The position numbers were made by a program, and so were the translations under genes. Of a stretch of 64,000 nucleotides of DNA, positions 1 through 8,773 are shown piece after piece (the stretch's first letter is position 1; each line of letters starts with the position of its first letter). The DNA comes from Devosia sp. ZB163 (GTDB lineage Bacteria > Pseudomonadota > Alphaproteobacteria > Rhizobiales > Devosiaceae), in the NCBI RefSeq assembly GCF_028613635.1, contig NZ_JAQRMY010000004.1, positions 1 to 64,000 on the forward strand. The letters are read 5' to 3'. The notes under the pieces were generated by a model that saw only the letters and a list, made by a program, of their open reading frames with translations, was not told the DNA's origin and ran no database searches.

Positions 1-2
1 AT

Positions 3-896
3 CTCCCGGCCCGGCTCGAGGACAATCCGACCCTTGCCGAGGAAGACCCGCTGTATGAGGCCCGGTTGCATGGCCTCGGCAGTGAGGCCTTGGTCAGGGC
101 CATGCGCTACGGCGATTGGGATGTCGTAGACGGCGCGTTCTTCGATTGCTGGTCGGAGAGACTGCACGTCATCGAGCCGTTCGCCATCCCCGATGACTGG
201 GCAAAGTTCAGGTCTGGTGACTGGGGAAGCGCAAGGCCGTTCTCGTTCGGCTGGTGGGCCATAGTAGGGGACGACACCCGGCATCCCGTGACGGGCGTTC
301 TGCTCCCTCGTGGCGCCATCATTCGCTACCGCGAGTGGTACGGCTGCGAGCCGGGCAAGCCGAACAAGGGGCTGAAGCTCACCGCCGAACAGGTAGGCAA
401 GGGACTAGCTGAGCGCGAAACCGAAAAGGTCGGTCTAGGCGTTCTGGACCCCGCTGCATTTGCCGAGGACGGCGGGCCATCGATAGCGAGCCGGATCACC
501 ATTGGCTCAGGCGACAAGAAGATCTTCTTCCGCCACGCCGACAACAAGCGCGTCTCCCAACGCGGCGCCATGGGTGGCTGGGACATCATGCGCCAGCGGC
601 TCATCGGGACGACGCTGGACGAGGAAGGCAAGCCCAACCCGGAAGGGCGGCCGATGATCTTCTGCTTCTCAACGTGCCGAGACAGCATCCGGACCATACC
701 GATGCTGCAGCACGACGAGGCAAGGCCGGAAGACCTCGATACCGAGATGGAAGACCATGCGGCGGACGACTGGCGATACGCCTGCATGTCTCGGCCGTGG
801 GTGCGCAACAAGACCGCGGCCGAGACCAACCGAAACCGGTCCGGCTATTCTTCGCGCTCTGACGCTGCAGCACCTGGCGACTGGCAGTCGTACTGA
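3..896 (+). CDS. Phage terminase large subunit, 5'-truncated by window edge
   Basis: This is the C-terminal part of the packaging motor protein that cuts concatemeric phage DNA and drives it into the prohead. The reading frame is open from base 3, so the gene begins outside the window. The visible part starts with a PARLEDNP segment and continues with ALVRAMRYGDWDVVDGAFF, typical of the linker and RNase H-like nuclease half of TerL. The Walker ATPase half is not visible. The C-terminus is polar and low in complexity. A TTG at 66 could serve as a start but lies inside the conserved region, so I reject it. The portal gene follows after 9 bases, the usual order for a packaging module. Confidence 0.85.
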   Translation, partial: LPARLEDNPTLAEEDPLYEARLHGLGSEALVRAMRYGDWDVVDGAFFDCWSERLHVIEPFAIPDDWAKFRSGDWGSARPFSFGWWAIVGDDTRHPVTGVLLPRGAIIRYREWYGCEPGKPNKGLKLTAEQVGKGLAERETEKVGLGVLDPAAFAEDGGPSIASRITIGSGDKKIFFRHADNKRVSQRGAMGGWDIMRQRLIGTTLDEEGKPNPEGRPMIFCFSTCRDSIRTIPMLQHDEARPEDLDTEMEDHAADDWRYACMSRPWVRNKTAAETNRNRSGYSSRSDAAAPGDWQSY

Positions 897-905
897 GGAC
901 AATCG

Positions 906-2855
906 ATGATCGATACCGGATACGCGCCATCGCCGGCAGCCGCAGCGCCCGCACAGCCTCAGGGCGGCGGTCGTTCTCTGGAACGGCTGAAGCGAGAGTA
1001 CTTGGGCTATCTCGACGGCAAGACTGCCGAGGTCGAAGAGCAGCAAGAGGCTCGGCGCTACTACCACGCCTCGCAGTGGACGGCGAAGCAGATACGAACC
1101 TTCAATCGGCGCAAGCAGCCGGTTGTTACGTTCAACCGCATTGCCCGAAAGATCAACGCTGTGGTGGGGCTGCTCGAGAAGCAGAGGCAAGACCCCCGCG
1201 GGTTCGCTCGCACGCCAAAGCATGAAGCCGGAGCTGAGGTAGCGACTGCCGTCGTGCGCTATGTGCTCGATGAGCAACGCTGGGCTGAGAAGTCGCCCAT
1301 CGTAGGGCTCAACGCAGCGGTTGATGGCATCGGGGGCGTGGAGATCATCCTCGAACCGGGCGATCTGGGCGACACCGAAGTAGGTTTCGAGGTCGTGGAC
1401 CCGAGCGGCTTCTTCTATGACCCGCGCTCGAAAAGCGCTGACTTCTCCGACGCCAGCTACATGGGCATCGGCAAGTGGGCTGACACGGCCGAACTTCTGG
1501 CGACCTTCCCAGACAAGCGGGCAGAGATCGAGGCTTCGGTTGACCAGGGCTCCGAACTCACCAGCAACCCCGACAGTGACGACAAGTGGGTATCAGGCGA
1601 TGAGAACCATCGTCGGGTGCGCGTCATCGACCATTGGTATCGCGTAGGGAACGACTGGTTCTACTGCATCTACACCGGAGCCGCGATCCTTGCCGAGGGT
1701 CGGTCCTACCTGCGTGACCAGAAGCGCCGCTTGATCTGCAAGTACATCATGTTCTCCGCGAACGTCGATCACGACGGCGACCGCTACGGCTTCGTCCGCA
1801 ATATGAAGAGCAGCCAGGACGAGATCAACCAGCGGCGTTCCAAAGGCCTGCACACCAGCCAATCGCGCCGGATCATCGTTCGGGATGGGCAGGGCATCGA
1901 ACCAGAGAAAATCCGCGCGGAACTGGCGCGACCGGACGGTGTCGTCGTGGTGCCGGTCGGCGCCGAAATGCCTGAGTTCGATGATGCTGCAAGGGCGGCC
2001 GAACTGAACGCGAGCCTGGGCTTCCTCGAAGAGGCAAAGGCAGAAATCGAGAACTACGGCTTCAACCCCGCCCTGATGGGTACGGGTGTGCAGGACATGT
2101 CGGGTCGGGCCATCGCCTTGCAGCAGCAGGCCGGCATCGCTGAGTTGGGGCCGTATCTGCTCGGCTATAAGGGCTGGAAGTGGCGGCTCTACCGGGCGAT
2201 TTGGAACGCTGTCCAAAGCGTGTGGACGGCCGAACGCTGGATCAGGGTCACGGATGATGAGGAACTGGCGGACTGGCTGGCGATCAATCAGCTCACCGTC
2301 GATCCCACTACAGGCCAGCCGGTCATCGCCAACAAGCTTGGTTCGCTCGATGTCGACATCATCCTCGATGAGGGCCCGGATACCGTGAACATGCAGGCGG
2401 ACACGAACGAGTCGGTGCGTGAAGCGCTTCGTTCGGTCGGCCCGATGTTGTCGCCACAGGTCGCTCAGGCGGCGCTCGAGGTGCTTATCGACACGTCCGC
2501 CATGCCGGCGTCGGCCAAGGCCAAGTTCCGCCAGGCCGCTTCCGCTCCGCAGCAGCCGAATCCGGTTCAGCAGAAGGCGGCCATGGTCGAACTCGAAGGC
2601 AAGGTTGCCGAGAACCGCAAGACGGTCGCAGAAACCGACAAGATCATCGCGGAGACGCAGGACATCGGCGCCGACAGGGCTGCCGACCAGCAGAATCGGA
2701 TGCTCGATGTCGTCGACCGGCAGCAGGAGCAGGCATACCGCCGTGAAGAGCATGCCATGGACCGCGAAAGCGGGCTGATGGACCTCGAAGGCAAGCGCCT
2801 CAATCTCCGTGCTTCAGCGTTGCGCGCGGCACAGCCGCAGTCGCCCGCTCAGTAG
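906..2855 (+). CDS. P22-type portal protein
   Basis: The 649-residue protein would form the dodecameric portal ring through which DNA enters and leaves the capsid. The N-terminal part (about residues 30-110) has the pattern seen in P22-like portals: ARRYYHASQWTAKQ, then FNRIARKINAVVGLLEKQR. The length is close to that of P22 gp1. The last 100 residues (from about 545) are rich in Glu, Gln and Ala with heptad-like spacing, suggesting a helical coiled-coil barrel. The gene sits between terL and the scaffold gene, as expected. The match is from memory of the family. Confidence 0.85.
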   Translation: MIDTGYAPSPAAAAPAQPQGGGRSLERLKREYLGYLDGKTAEVEEQQEARRYYHASQWTAKQIRTFNRRKQPVVTFNRIARKINAVVGLLEKQRQDPRGFARTPKHEAGAEVATAVVRYVLDEQRWAEKSPIVGLNAAVDGIGGVEIILEPGDLGDTEVGFEVVDPSGFFYDPRSKSADFSDASYMGIGKWADTAELLATFPDKRAEIEASVDQGSELTSNPDSDDKWVSGDENHRRVRVIDHWYRVGNDWFYCIYTGAAILAEGRSYLRDQKRRLICKYIMFSANVDHDGDRYGFVRNMKSSQDEINQRRSKGLHTSQSRRIIVRDGQGIEPEKIRAELARPDGVVVVPVGAEMPEFDDAARAAELNASLGFLEEAKAEIENYGFNPALMGTGVQDMSGRAIALQQQAGIAELGPYLLGYKGWKWRLYRAIWNAVQSVWTAERWIRVTDDEELADWLAINQLTVDPTTGQPVIANKLGSLDVDIILDEGPDTVNMQADTNESVREALRSVGPMLSPQVAQAALEVLIDTSAMPASAKAKFRQAASAPQQPNPVQQKAAMVELEGKVAENRKTVAETDKIIAETQDIGADRAADQQNRMLDVVDRQQEQAYRREEHAMDRESGLMDLEGKRLNLRASALRAAQPQSPAQ

Positions 2856-2970
2856 TTCGTCAGCGCCACGATACGGCGCAGGGCCAGCCGAGACCCTGAT
2901 TTCGGCACCGCATCGCTCTCCGCGACAGAGAGGGTCACGCCATCGGACGCGATAGTCCGGGAGTCACGAC

Positions 2971-3834
2971 ATGAACGAGAACGACAACGGCCTTGCGGCC
3001 GACGACGACACCGCTTTGTTCAGTGCCACGGTTTCGGGCGACACGCCCATTCCCGAGGCTCCGATTGAAGAGGCGCCGCCGTCGCTAGAGGCTCCGGTTG
3101 TTGCTGAAGCGCCGACGACACCGCCCGCCGACACCGATCAGCAGCGCCACGAACCCGCCATTCCTCCCGCACGTCTCCGCGAAGAAGCGGATGCGCGCCG
3201 GGCGGCCGAACGGGAGCGTGACGAGCTTCGGGGGCGTCTGGCGGCGTACGAGTCTCAGCAGCGGCAGCCGGCACCGCAACCTGCGCAGCAGCAGCAGCCA
3301 AATGAGTTCTGGGACGATCCTGATGGGTTCGTTGGAGCCAAGCTGACGCCGATCCAGCAGGAGATGGTCGAAATGCGCGCCATGCTCTCGCACACGCGAG
3401 CCGTGAGCGAGTTCGGCCATGAAGCCGTCGTTGCTGCTCACACCGCCATGAAACAGGCGATTGAGCAGGGCGCTCTCGACGGGGCCGCAGTGAACGCCCG
3501 CCTACAGGCGTCACGCGATTCAGTCGGGGACATCGTGCGGTGGCACCAGGGTCAGAAGGCCCGGGAGAACATGCAGCGCATCGGGGGCGACCCTGACGCC
3601 TGGCTCGCAGCCGAGCTTGAGAAGCGCATGTCCGATCCGACCTTTCAGGCTCAGGTCATTGAACGTGCCCGCGGCACTGCCCAGCCAGCCGTTACTGCCC
3701 CCTCTCGTTCGGAAGTGCCTGCGATCCCATCACTGCGAAACATCGGCACTGCCGCGTCGGCTGCATCTGCGGCCAACGACCAGAGCGATGCGGAGCTGTT
3801 CTCAGCAACCACGCGCCGGGGCGGCAGAGGCTAG
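2971..3834 (+). CDS. Probable phage scaffolding protein
   Basis: The 287-residue acidic, Pro/Glu/Ala/Gln-rich protein lies between portal and capsid genes, where scaffolding proteins are encoded. Residues 1-60 are low-complexity. Residues about 65-95 are a charged helix (LREEADARRAAERERDELR) followed by a Gln/Pro stretch. The rest is predicted helical. A short motif, ALFSAT near residue 15 and ELFSAT near residue 277, appears at both ends. The start is supported by a GGGAG sequence 9 bases upstream. Function is inferred from position and composition, because scaffolds diverge too far to recognise by sequence alone. Confidence 0.65.
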   Translation: MNENDNGLAADDDTALFSATVSGDTPIPEAPIEEAPPSLEAPVVAEAPTTPPADTDQQRHEPAIPPARLREEADARRAAERERDELRGRLAAYESQQRQPAPQPAQQQQPNEFWDDPDGFVGAKLTPIQQEMVEMRAMLSHTRAVSEFGHEAVVAAHTAMKQAIEQGALDGAAVNARLQASRDSVGDIVRWHQGQKARENMQRIGGDPDAWLAAELEKRMSDPTFQAQVIERARGTAQPAVTAPSRSEVPAIPSLRNIGTAASAASAANDQSDAELFSATTRRGGRG

Positions 3835-3861
3835 CGCCCGGCCAATCTTTGGGAGCCCGAA

Positions 3862-5064
3862 ATGGCCCTTACTCCGAACCATCCCAACAACGAAGTCGTC
3901 AAATTCCGCAAGGACGTGGCGACCGACTTCCTGCGCAAGTCGCGCTTCGACAAGTACATGGGCGATGACTCGACTTCGATCATCGTTCGCATGGCCGACC
4001 TCGATGCAGACGGCAAGGAAATCCGCGTCCCGCTTGTTACCCAGCTTTCGGGCGACGGCGTCGGTACCGGCCAGTTGCGCGGCAACGAAGAGCAGATCGA
4101 CAGCTACGGCATGCCGCTTTGGGCCGACTGGGCCCGTAACGGCGTTGCCAACAATCGGGCTGCCAATAAGGAAAGCTCGTTCTCGGTCCGCTCGACCGCC
4201 CGCAGCCTTCTCCGTGGCTGGGCCCGCCGCATCGTCCGTGACGATCTGGTCGACGCACTGTTGTCCATCCCCACGTCGTCCATTCAGTCCGGCCGTTTCG
4301 GCAACCCGGGCAACCGCGTGAACGGCATCAAGTGGGCGGCGGCTAGCGCCAGCGACAAGAACTCGTGGGTCACGTCGAACTACGACCGTGTCGTATTCGG
4401 TGCCGCGATTTCGAACTACTCGACCACCTTCGCTACGGCTGTCGGCAACGTCGACTCCACCTCCGACAAGATGTCGGTGGCGGTCGGCAGCCTGATGAAG
4501 GACCAGGCGAAGCAGTCGGGCGTCGATCCGAACAACCCGGGCGTCTACAACGGCCGGCCGAAGATCACGCCCTACCTTATCGAGGACGGCGACGAGGAAT
4601 GGTACGTGTGCTTCTGCGGTTCGCGTGGTTTCCGCGACCTCAAGGCGGACCCCGTGATGGTCGCAGCCAACCGTGAAGCGCGTTCCCGCGAAGGGGGCGA
4701 CGTGACCAAGACCAACCCGCTCTTCACTGGCGGTTCGCTGGTCTACGACGGCGTGATCTACGTCGAGATCCCCGAGATCACTCAGCGGCTCCTGCTCAAG
4801 AGCGTCGGCGCCTCGACCATCGACGTGGAGCCGGTGTTCCTGTGCGGCCAGGGTGCTCTTGCCTACGTGACCGGCCAGATGCCCCGTCCCACACAGCTCG
4901 AGGACGGTGATTACGACTTCATCACCGGCATGGGCATCGAAGCGCAGTACGGCACCGGCAAGATCGCCAAGGCCCCGCTGAGCGAAGGCGCGTCCGCCGG
5001 CAACGGCAAGCTTGTCGACTGGGGCATGGTGACCGGCTTCGTGGCCGGCGTTGCCAACCAGTAA
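3862..5064 (+). CDS. Major capsid protein, N4 gp56 family
   Basis: The 400-residue protein fits the N4 gp56-like family of HK97-fold capsid proteins in length and in its N-terminal layout: a short helix with VVKFRKDVATDFLRKS, then the GQLRGNEEQIDSYGMPLWADWARN region around residues 70-95. It would form the icosahedral shell. It follows the scaffold gene by 27 bases. It is likely the most highly expressed gene of the late operon. Confidence 0.85.
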   Translation: MALTPNHPNNEVVKFRKDVATDFLRKSRFDKYMGDDSTSIIVRMADLDADGKEIRVPLVTQLSGDGVGTGQLRGNEEQIDSYGMPLWADWARNGVANNRAANKESSFSVRSTARSLLRGWARRIVRDDLVDALLSIPTSSIQSGRFGNPGNRVNGIKWAAASASDKNSWVTSNYDRVVFGAAISNYSTTFATAVGNVDSTSDKMSVAVGSLMKDQAKQSGVDPNNPGVYNGRPKITPYLIEDGDEEWYVCFCGSRGFRDLKADPVMVAANREARSREGGDVTKTNPLFTGGSLVYDGVIYVEIPEITQRLLLKSVGASTIDVEPVFLCGQGALAYVTGQMPRPTQLEDGDYDFITGMGIEAQYGTGKIAKAPLSEGASAGNGKLVDWGMVTGFVAGVANQ

Positions 5065-5130
5065 TGCGTCGGGCGGGGGCATAGACTCCCGCCCTTTCCC
5101 TTCTCATGAAATCGCAAAGGAGATCGGCAA

Positions 5131-5547
5131 ATGGCTGATCGCAAGGCGTATCGCCAGCCCCAGGCTGGCCCGCAGGGCTTCGCCCGTACCGCCAAGGTCT
5201 TTGGAGACGACATCGCGCTCGTTGCTGCTGACCTTGCCCTCAACAAGACCGTGGGTCTGTTCGTCGTCCCCAAGGGCTTCGTTCTGACTTCGCTGTCCGT
5301 GGTCGTTCCCGACCTCGACACCGGCACTCCTGCACTGGTGTTCGCCATCGGCGATGCGGTGGACGATGACCGCTTCATCACGGGCGCAACTACCGGTCAG
5401 GCGGGCGGCACCAATACGACGCTCGCTGCTTCGGGGCTGAACTACGAGTTCACCGAAGACACCGAGATCGTGTGGAAGACCACCACGGCGGCGGCAACCG
5501 CGGCGGCCGGCACGATCAAGCCGCGCTTCTTCGGCTACATGAAGTGA
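5131..5547 (+). CDS. Putative capsid decoration or head structural protein
   Basis: The 138-residue protein is preceded by a strong ribosome binding site (AAAGGAGA) and follows the capsid gene by 66 bases. The sequence is mostly beta-prone, with VGLFVVPKGFVLTSLSVVVPDLD in the middle and a Thr/Ala-rich loop (residues about 90-130). Small proteins directly after the capsid gene are often decoration or cement proteins. I do not recognise the family, so the role rests on position. Confidence 0.6.
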   Translation: MADRKAYRQPQAGPQGFARTAKVFGDDIALVAADLALNKTVGLFVVPKGFVLTSLSVVVPDLDTGTPALVFAIGDAVDDDRFITGATTGQAGGTNTTLAASGLNYEFTEDTEIVWKTTTAAATAAAGTIKPRFFGYMK

Positions 5548-5555
5548 GGCGCTGA

Positions 5556-5921
5556 ATGACCAAGATCACCTATCACGCGCCGGCCGGTGACGAAGCCGTG
5601 GTCACCATTGGTGGCATTCGGCTCTTCGATGGTCGGGCTGAGGAAGTGGACCCGGTCGAGCACGCCACGCTCATCGCCAAGCTCCGCACCAACCCGCACT
5701 TCGAAGTCGACGGCGTCGATGCCGGCGACGACGAGCCCGATGACGAGCCCGATGACGGCGAACCGTTCGTCGGCTTGCGCGCCAAGCACCGGGGCCGCGG
5801 CAAGTACTCGATCCTTCGCGGCGACGAGGACAGGGAAGTCAAGGAAGGCCTGACCAAGGCCGACGCTGACGCCTTCAATGCCCTCAGTGCCGAGGACAAA
5901 GAAGCCTACGTGAAAGACTAA
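5556..5921 (+). CDS. Acidic phage protein of unknown function
   Basis: The 121-residue protein starts 8 bases after the previous gene. It has a beta-type N-terminus (residues 1-50), a very acidic linker with three DDEP-type units (about residues 59-70) and a helical C-terminus (DAFNALSAEDKEAYVKD). The C-terminal end resembles short head-protein tails in other phages, but I cannot name a family. It lies inside the head gene block, so a structural or assembly role is likely. Confidence 0.6.
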   Translation: MTKITYHAPAGDEAVVTIGGIRLFDGRAEEVDPVEHATLIAKLRTNPHFEVDGVDAGDDEPDDEPDDGEPFVGLRAKHRGRGKYSILRGDEDREVKEGLTKADADAFNALSAEDKEAYVKD

Positions 5922-5936
5922 GCAGCGGGGCCGCTC

Positions 5937-6272
5937 ATGAAGTCGCGGGAACAACTGGTGAACCGGGCTCTGATCGAGCTCGGGGTCGTCGGCGCGGGCC
6001 AAACGGCTGCGGCTGAGGACTACGCCGTCATCAACGACGCCGTCGAACCCGTCATGAGCGACCTCGCGACCCGCGATATCTGGGTGTGGGGTAACCCAGA
6101 CGAGTACGAGGAAGACGCCTTCGACCACCTGGGCGTCCTGCTCGCTAACGCGCGCGCCCGGGCCTTTGGCTCAGCTCCCAGCGAGGAAGTCCGCCTTCTG
6201 GCTGAGCGCCGTTTGCGGGCGCTGAAGCCGACGTTCCTGTCCGGCCAGTCGCAGACGACGGAATACTACTGA
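5937..6272 (+). CDS. Head-to-tail adaptor, P22 gp4-like
   Basis: The 111-residue mainly helical protein begins with REQLVNRALIELGVVGAGQTAAAEDYAVINDAV. This is the pattern of P22 gp4-type tail accessory factors, which bind under the portal and plug the filled head. The stop codon is shared with the start of the next gene (the A of TGA is the first base of ATG), indicating translational coupling. The gene order, followed by a gp10-like protein, supports the call. Confidence 0.65.
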   Translation: MKSREQLVNRALIELGVVGAGQTAAAEDYAVINDAVEPVMSDLATRDIWVWGNPDEYEEDAFDHLGVLLANARARAFGSAPSEEVRLLAERRLRALKPTFLSGQSQTTEYY

Positions 6273-7690
6273 TGCCGCCCATCAACTTCCCCACCAGCAC
6301 TGCGCCGGGTGTGAACCCGACCGAAACGGGTGGGCGGCTGATCAACTGCTTTGCCGAGAAGGCCCCGACCGGCTCGCGGAGCGAGATCGTCTGGCGCCGT
6401 GTCGCTGGGCTGATCAACCGCTTCGCGACGACGCAGACCGCTATCCGGGGGGCGCTGCTCGTCGGCTCGGTCCTCTACGTCGTGTCCAACGACAAGGCGT
6501 ACTCAATCACCAACGGCGGCGTGGTGACGGAGCTGACGGGCACAGTCGGCGGGTCGGGCCCGGTTACGATGGCCCGCAACATGAAAGCCCCGATCCCGGA
6601 CGTGCTGATCGTCCATTCGTCGGGCATGTCCTCCATCAACATTTCCGGCTCGGCGGTAACGAGCTTCAGCGATGGCGATCTGCCCTCGGTGAACTCGATC
6701 TGCTTCATCGACGGCTATTTCATCCTGACCACCGAAGCCGGCGGAATGTACCAGTCGGGCATCAACGACACGACGTTCTCGTCTGTCGATCGCACGACGG
6801 CTGAAGCCGATCCAGACGGGCTCTATCGCGGAGTGGCGCTTGGCAGCGACCTCATAGCGATGGGGTTTGCCTCGCTCGAGTTCTATTCCAATGCGGCCAA
6901 TCCGACTGGCTTTGCCTCCAACCGCGGCGTGGTCGTTCCGGTCGGGCTGAAGGGCCCATGGGCTGTTGCGGGGTTCGAACCGGGGTTTTCGGACAACCTG
7001 ATCTTCGTGGCGAACGACAACACCGTCCGCACGATGCAGGGCTATACCCCGGCCAAGATTTCACCTCCCGAGTTGGACCGGCTCATCGAGGCCGTTTCGA
7101 GCGCCACCGACCTCATCGCCTTCGTCTACCAGGCGGCCGGCCATGCCTATTGGGTGCTGAGCGGCCCGGGCTGGACGTGGGTCTATGACGTGTCCACCGG
7201 CAACTGGCACGAGAGGCAGACATACGGCCACGATGATTGGCGCTGCCGCTACGGCGTCAATGCGTGGGGGAAGTGGTTCACCTTCGACCTCGACAGCGGC
7301 AAGGTGTTCGAACTCAGTTCCACAGCCAAGCGCGACGATGAAAGCCCGCTGGTGTGGACGCTGGGATCTGCGCAGTCGCACCGGTTCCCGGGCCGGGCAG
7401 TGGTCAACAAGGCCAGCTTCGACTTCGAGGTAGGCGTCGGCATCGACGCGGGTATCTCCCCAATCGAAACGGAGCCTGTCGTCCGCATTCGCTGGTCCGA
7501 TGATGGCGGGCGCACGTGGGGCAACTACCTGACCCGCTCGCTCGGCACTCAGGGCGAGAACGTGCCTATCGACATCAACCGCGCCGGCATGACGGGGCGC
7601 AAGGGTCGTATCTGGGAAATGACCATCTCCGACCCCATCGAGATCGCATTCTTCGGTGGGGCCATGGACGTTGAGGAGCGGGCAGCGTGA
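6272..7690 (+). CDS. Packaged-DNA stabilisation protein, P22 gp10-like
   Basis: The 472-residue protein is beta-rich throughout with repeated strands such as YVVSNDKAYSITNGG and FVANDNTVRTMQGYTPAKISP. This fits the beta-propeller tail-hub factors related to P22 gp10, which close the neck after packaging and connect the gp4 ring to the tail needle. Length agrees with gp10 (about 470 residues). Its start overlaps the stop of the gp4-like gene by one base, and its stop overlaps the next start by four bases. Confidence 0.7.
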   Translation: MPPINFPTSTAPGVNPTETGGRLINCFAEKAPTGSRSEIVWRRVAGLINRFATTQTAIRGALLVGSVLYVVSNDKAYSITNGGVVTELTGTVGGSGPVTMARNMKAPIPDVLIVHSSGMSSINISGSAVTSFSDGDLPSVNSICFIDGYFILTTEAGGMYQSGINDTTFSSVDRTTAEADPDGLYRGVALGSDLIAMGFASLEFYSNAANPTGFASNRGVVVPVGLKGPWAVAGFEPGFSDNLIFVANDNTVRTMQGYTPAKISPPELDRLIEAVSSATDLIAFVYQAAGHAYWVLSGPGWTWVYDVSTGNWHERQTYGHDDWRCRYGVNAWGKWFTFDLDSGKVFELSSTAKRDDESPLVWTLGSAQSHRFPGRAVVNKASFDFEVGVGIDAGISPIETEPVVRIRWSDDGGRTWGNYLTRSLGTQGENVPIDINRAGMTGRKGRIWEMTISDPIEIAFFGGAMDVEERAA

Positions 7691-8064
7691 GCGCGTCCGA
7701 CCGCATCCGGCCTATCCCGATCCCAAGCGCTCGCCTTGTCGAAGCGAACGGGATGATGGCGAAGGTCTGGTACGACTGGTTCGTCCAGTTGGCGGGCAAG
7801 CTCGATGAACTGACCCCATTGCAGGGCACGGCCACCTACGACCCGGCGAGCCTGGCGGACGGAGCAGGGGCGACAACCACTGTCACCGTTCCCGGCGCGG
7901 CCCTTGGCGACATGGCGGCCGCGTCCTTCTCCCTCGCGACATCGGGCATCCTCATCACGGCTTGGGTGAGTGCCGCGAACACCGTTTCCGTCCGCTTCCA
8001 GAACGAGAGCGGCGGCGCATTGGACATTGGCAGCGGCATGTTGACCGCTCGCGTGCTGAAGTAG
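7687..8064 (+). CDS. Phage structural protein of unknown function
   Basis: The 125-residue protein uses a GTG start overlapping the previous stop (GTGA). The N-terminal half is a short helix with a conserved-looking MMAKVWYDWFVQLAGKLDEL. The C-terminal half (residues 45-125) is predicted beta (TTTVTVPGAALGDMAAASFSL). Proteins with this pattern are common in tail and fibre regions of alphaproteobacterial phages but have no known function. Confidence 0.6.
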   Translation: MSASDRIRPIPIPSARLVEANGMMAKVWYDWFVQLAGKLDELTPLQGTATYDPASLADGAGATTTVTVPGAALGDMAAASFSLATSGILITAWVSAANTVSVRFQNESGGALDIGSGMLTARVLK

Positions 8065-8073
8065 GAGCCCAGA

Positions 8074-8763
8074 ATGGCAGACATCTTCGAAACCATCGGT
8101 GACTGGCTGGGCCTCAACAAGGGCAAGGCCACCATCGAGGCGGCCAAGCAGAACAAGGGCATTATCGACAATCTCGGCACGACCGGCCGCGGCATCATCG
8201 GCGGCATTCAGGACGTCACGGGCGATTATCTCGACCTCGGCAAGCGTGGTGCCGGCCTCTATGCCGACGCCATGGGGCTCGGCGGCGAGGATGGCTTTGG
8301 CCGTGCGCGGGAGGCCTTCACCACAGGCCCCGGCTATCAGTTCGCAATGGATCAGGGGCAGCAGGCTATCGAGCGCCTCGGCTCCAAGTACGGCCGTGGG
8401 AACTCCGGCAATACCGACCTCGACATGCTGCGGTACGCCACGGGCTTTGCTGACCAGAACTATGGTGACTGGCTGACCCGGCTTGGTGGGTACAACGACA
8501 TGTACACGGGTGGCGTTGACCGCGACGTGGCAGGGCGCGGCCTTGGGCTCGATTTCGAGAGCGGCCTGTCGTCCGCCTACATGGGTGCAAACAACCAGAA
8601 GGCGGCGGGCAAGGAAGCGGGGCAGGGCGCCATGCTCGATACCCTCGGGGCGATTGTCGGCATCGGCGGCAAGGCGTTCGGTGGGGGCGGATTCGGCGGC
8701 TATGGCGGCTTCGGCGGTGGTGGTTCTGTGAACCCCACGACCCGCATGCCGGCGCTGTACTGA
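8074..8763 (+). CDS. Putative DNA ejection (internal virion) protein
   Basis: The 229-residue protein has a helical, Gly/Ala-rich N-terminal half and a Gly/Phe/Tyr-rich tail (residues about 195-215) before NPTTRMPALY. It lies between the neck genes and the virion lysozyme, where P22-like phages keep ejection proteins (gp7, gp20, gp16). These leave the capsid with the DNA and help it cross the envelope. The assignment rests on position and composition. Confidence 0.55.
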   Translation: MADIFETIGDWLGLNKGKATIEAAKQNKGIIDNLGTTGRGIIGGIQDVTGDYLDLGKRGAGLYADAMGLGGEDGFGRAREAFTTGPGYQFAMDQGQQAIERLGSKYGRGNSGNTDLDMLRYATGFADQNYGDWLTRLGGYNDMYTGGVDRDVAGRGLGLDFESGLSSAYMGANNQKAAGKEAGQGAMLDTLGAIVGIGGKAFGGGGFGGYGGFGGGGSVNPTTRMPALY

Positions 8764-8773
8764 GGGCTGAGCC

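Noticed and set aside
66-896. Terminase gene starting at the TTG at 66
   Set aside because: The frame is open and family-like upstream to base 3, so the gene is truncated by the window edge instead.
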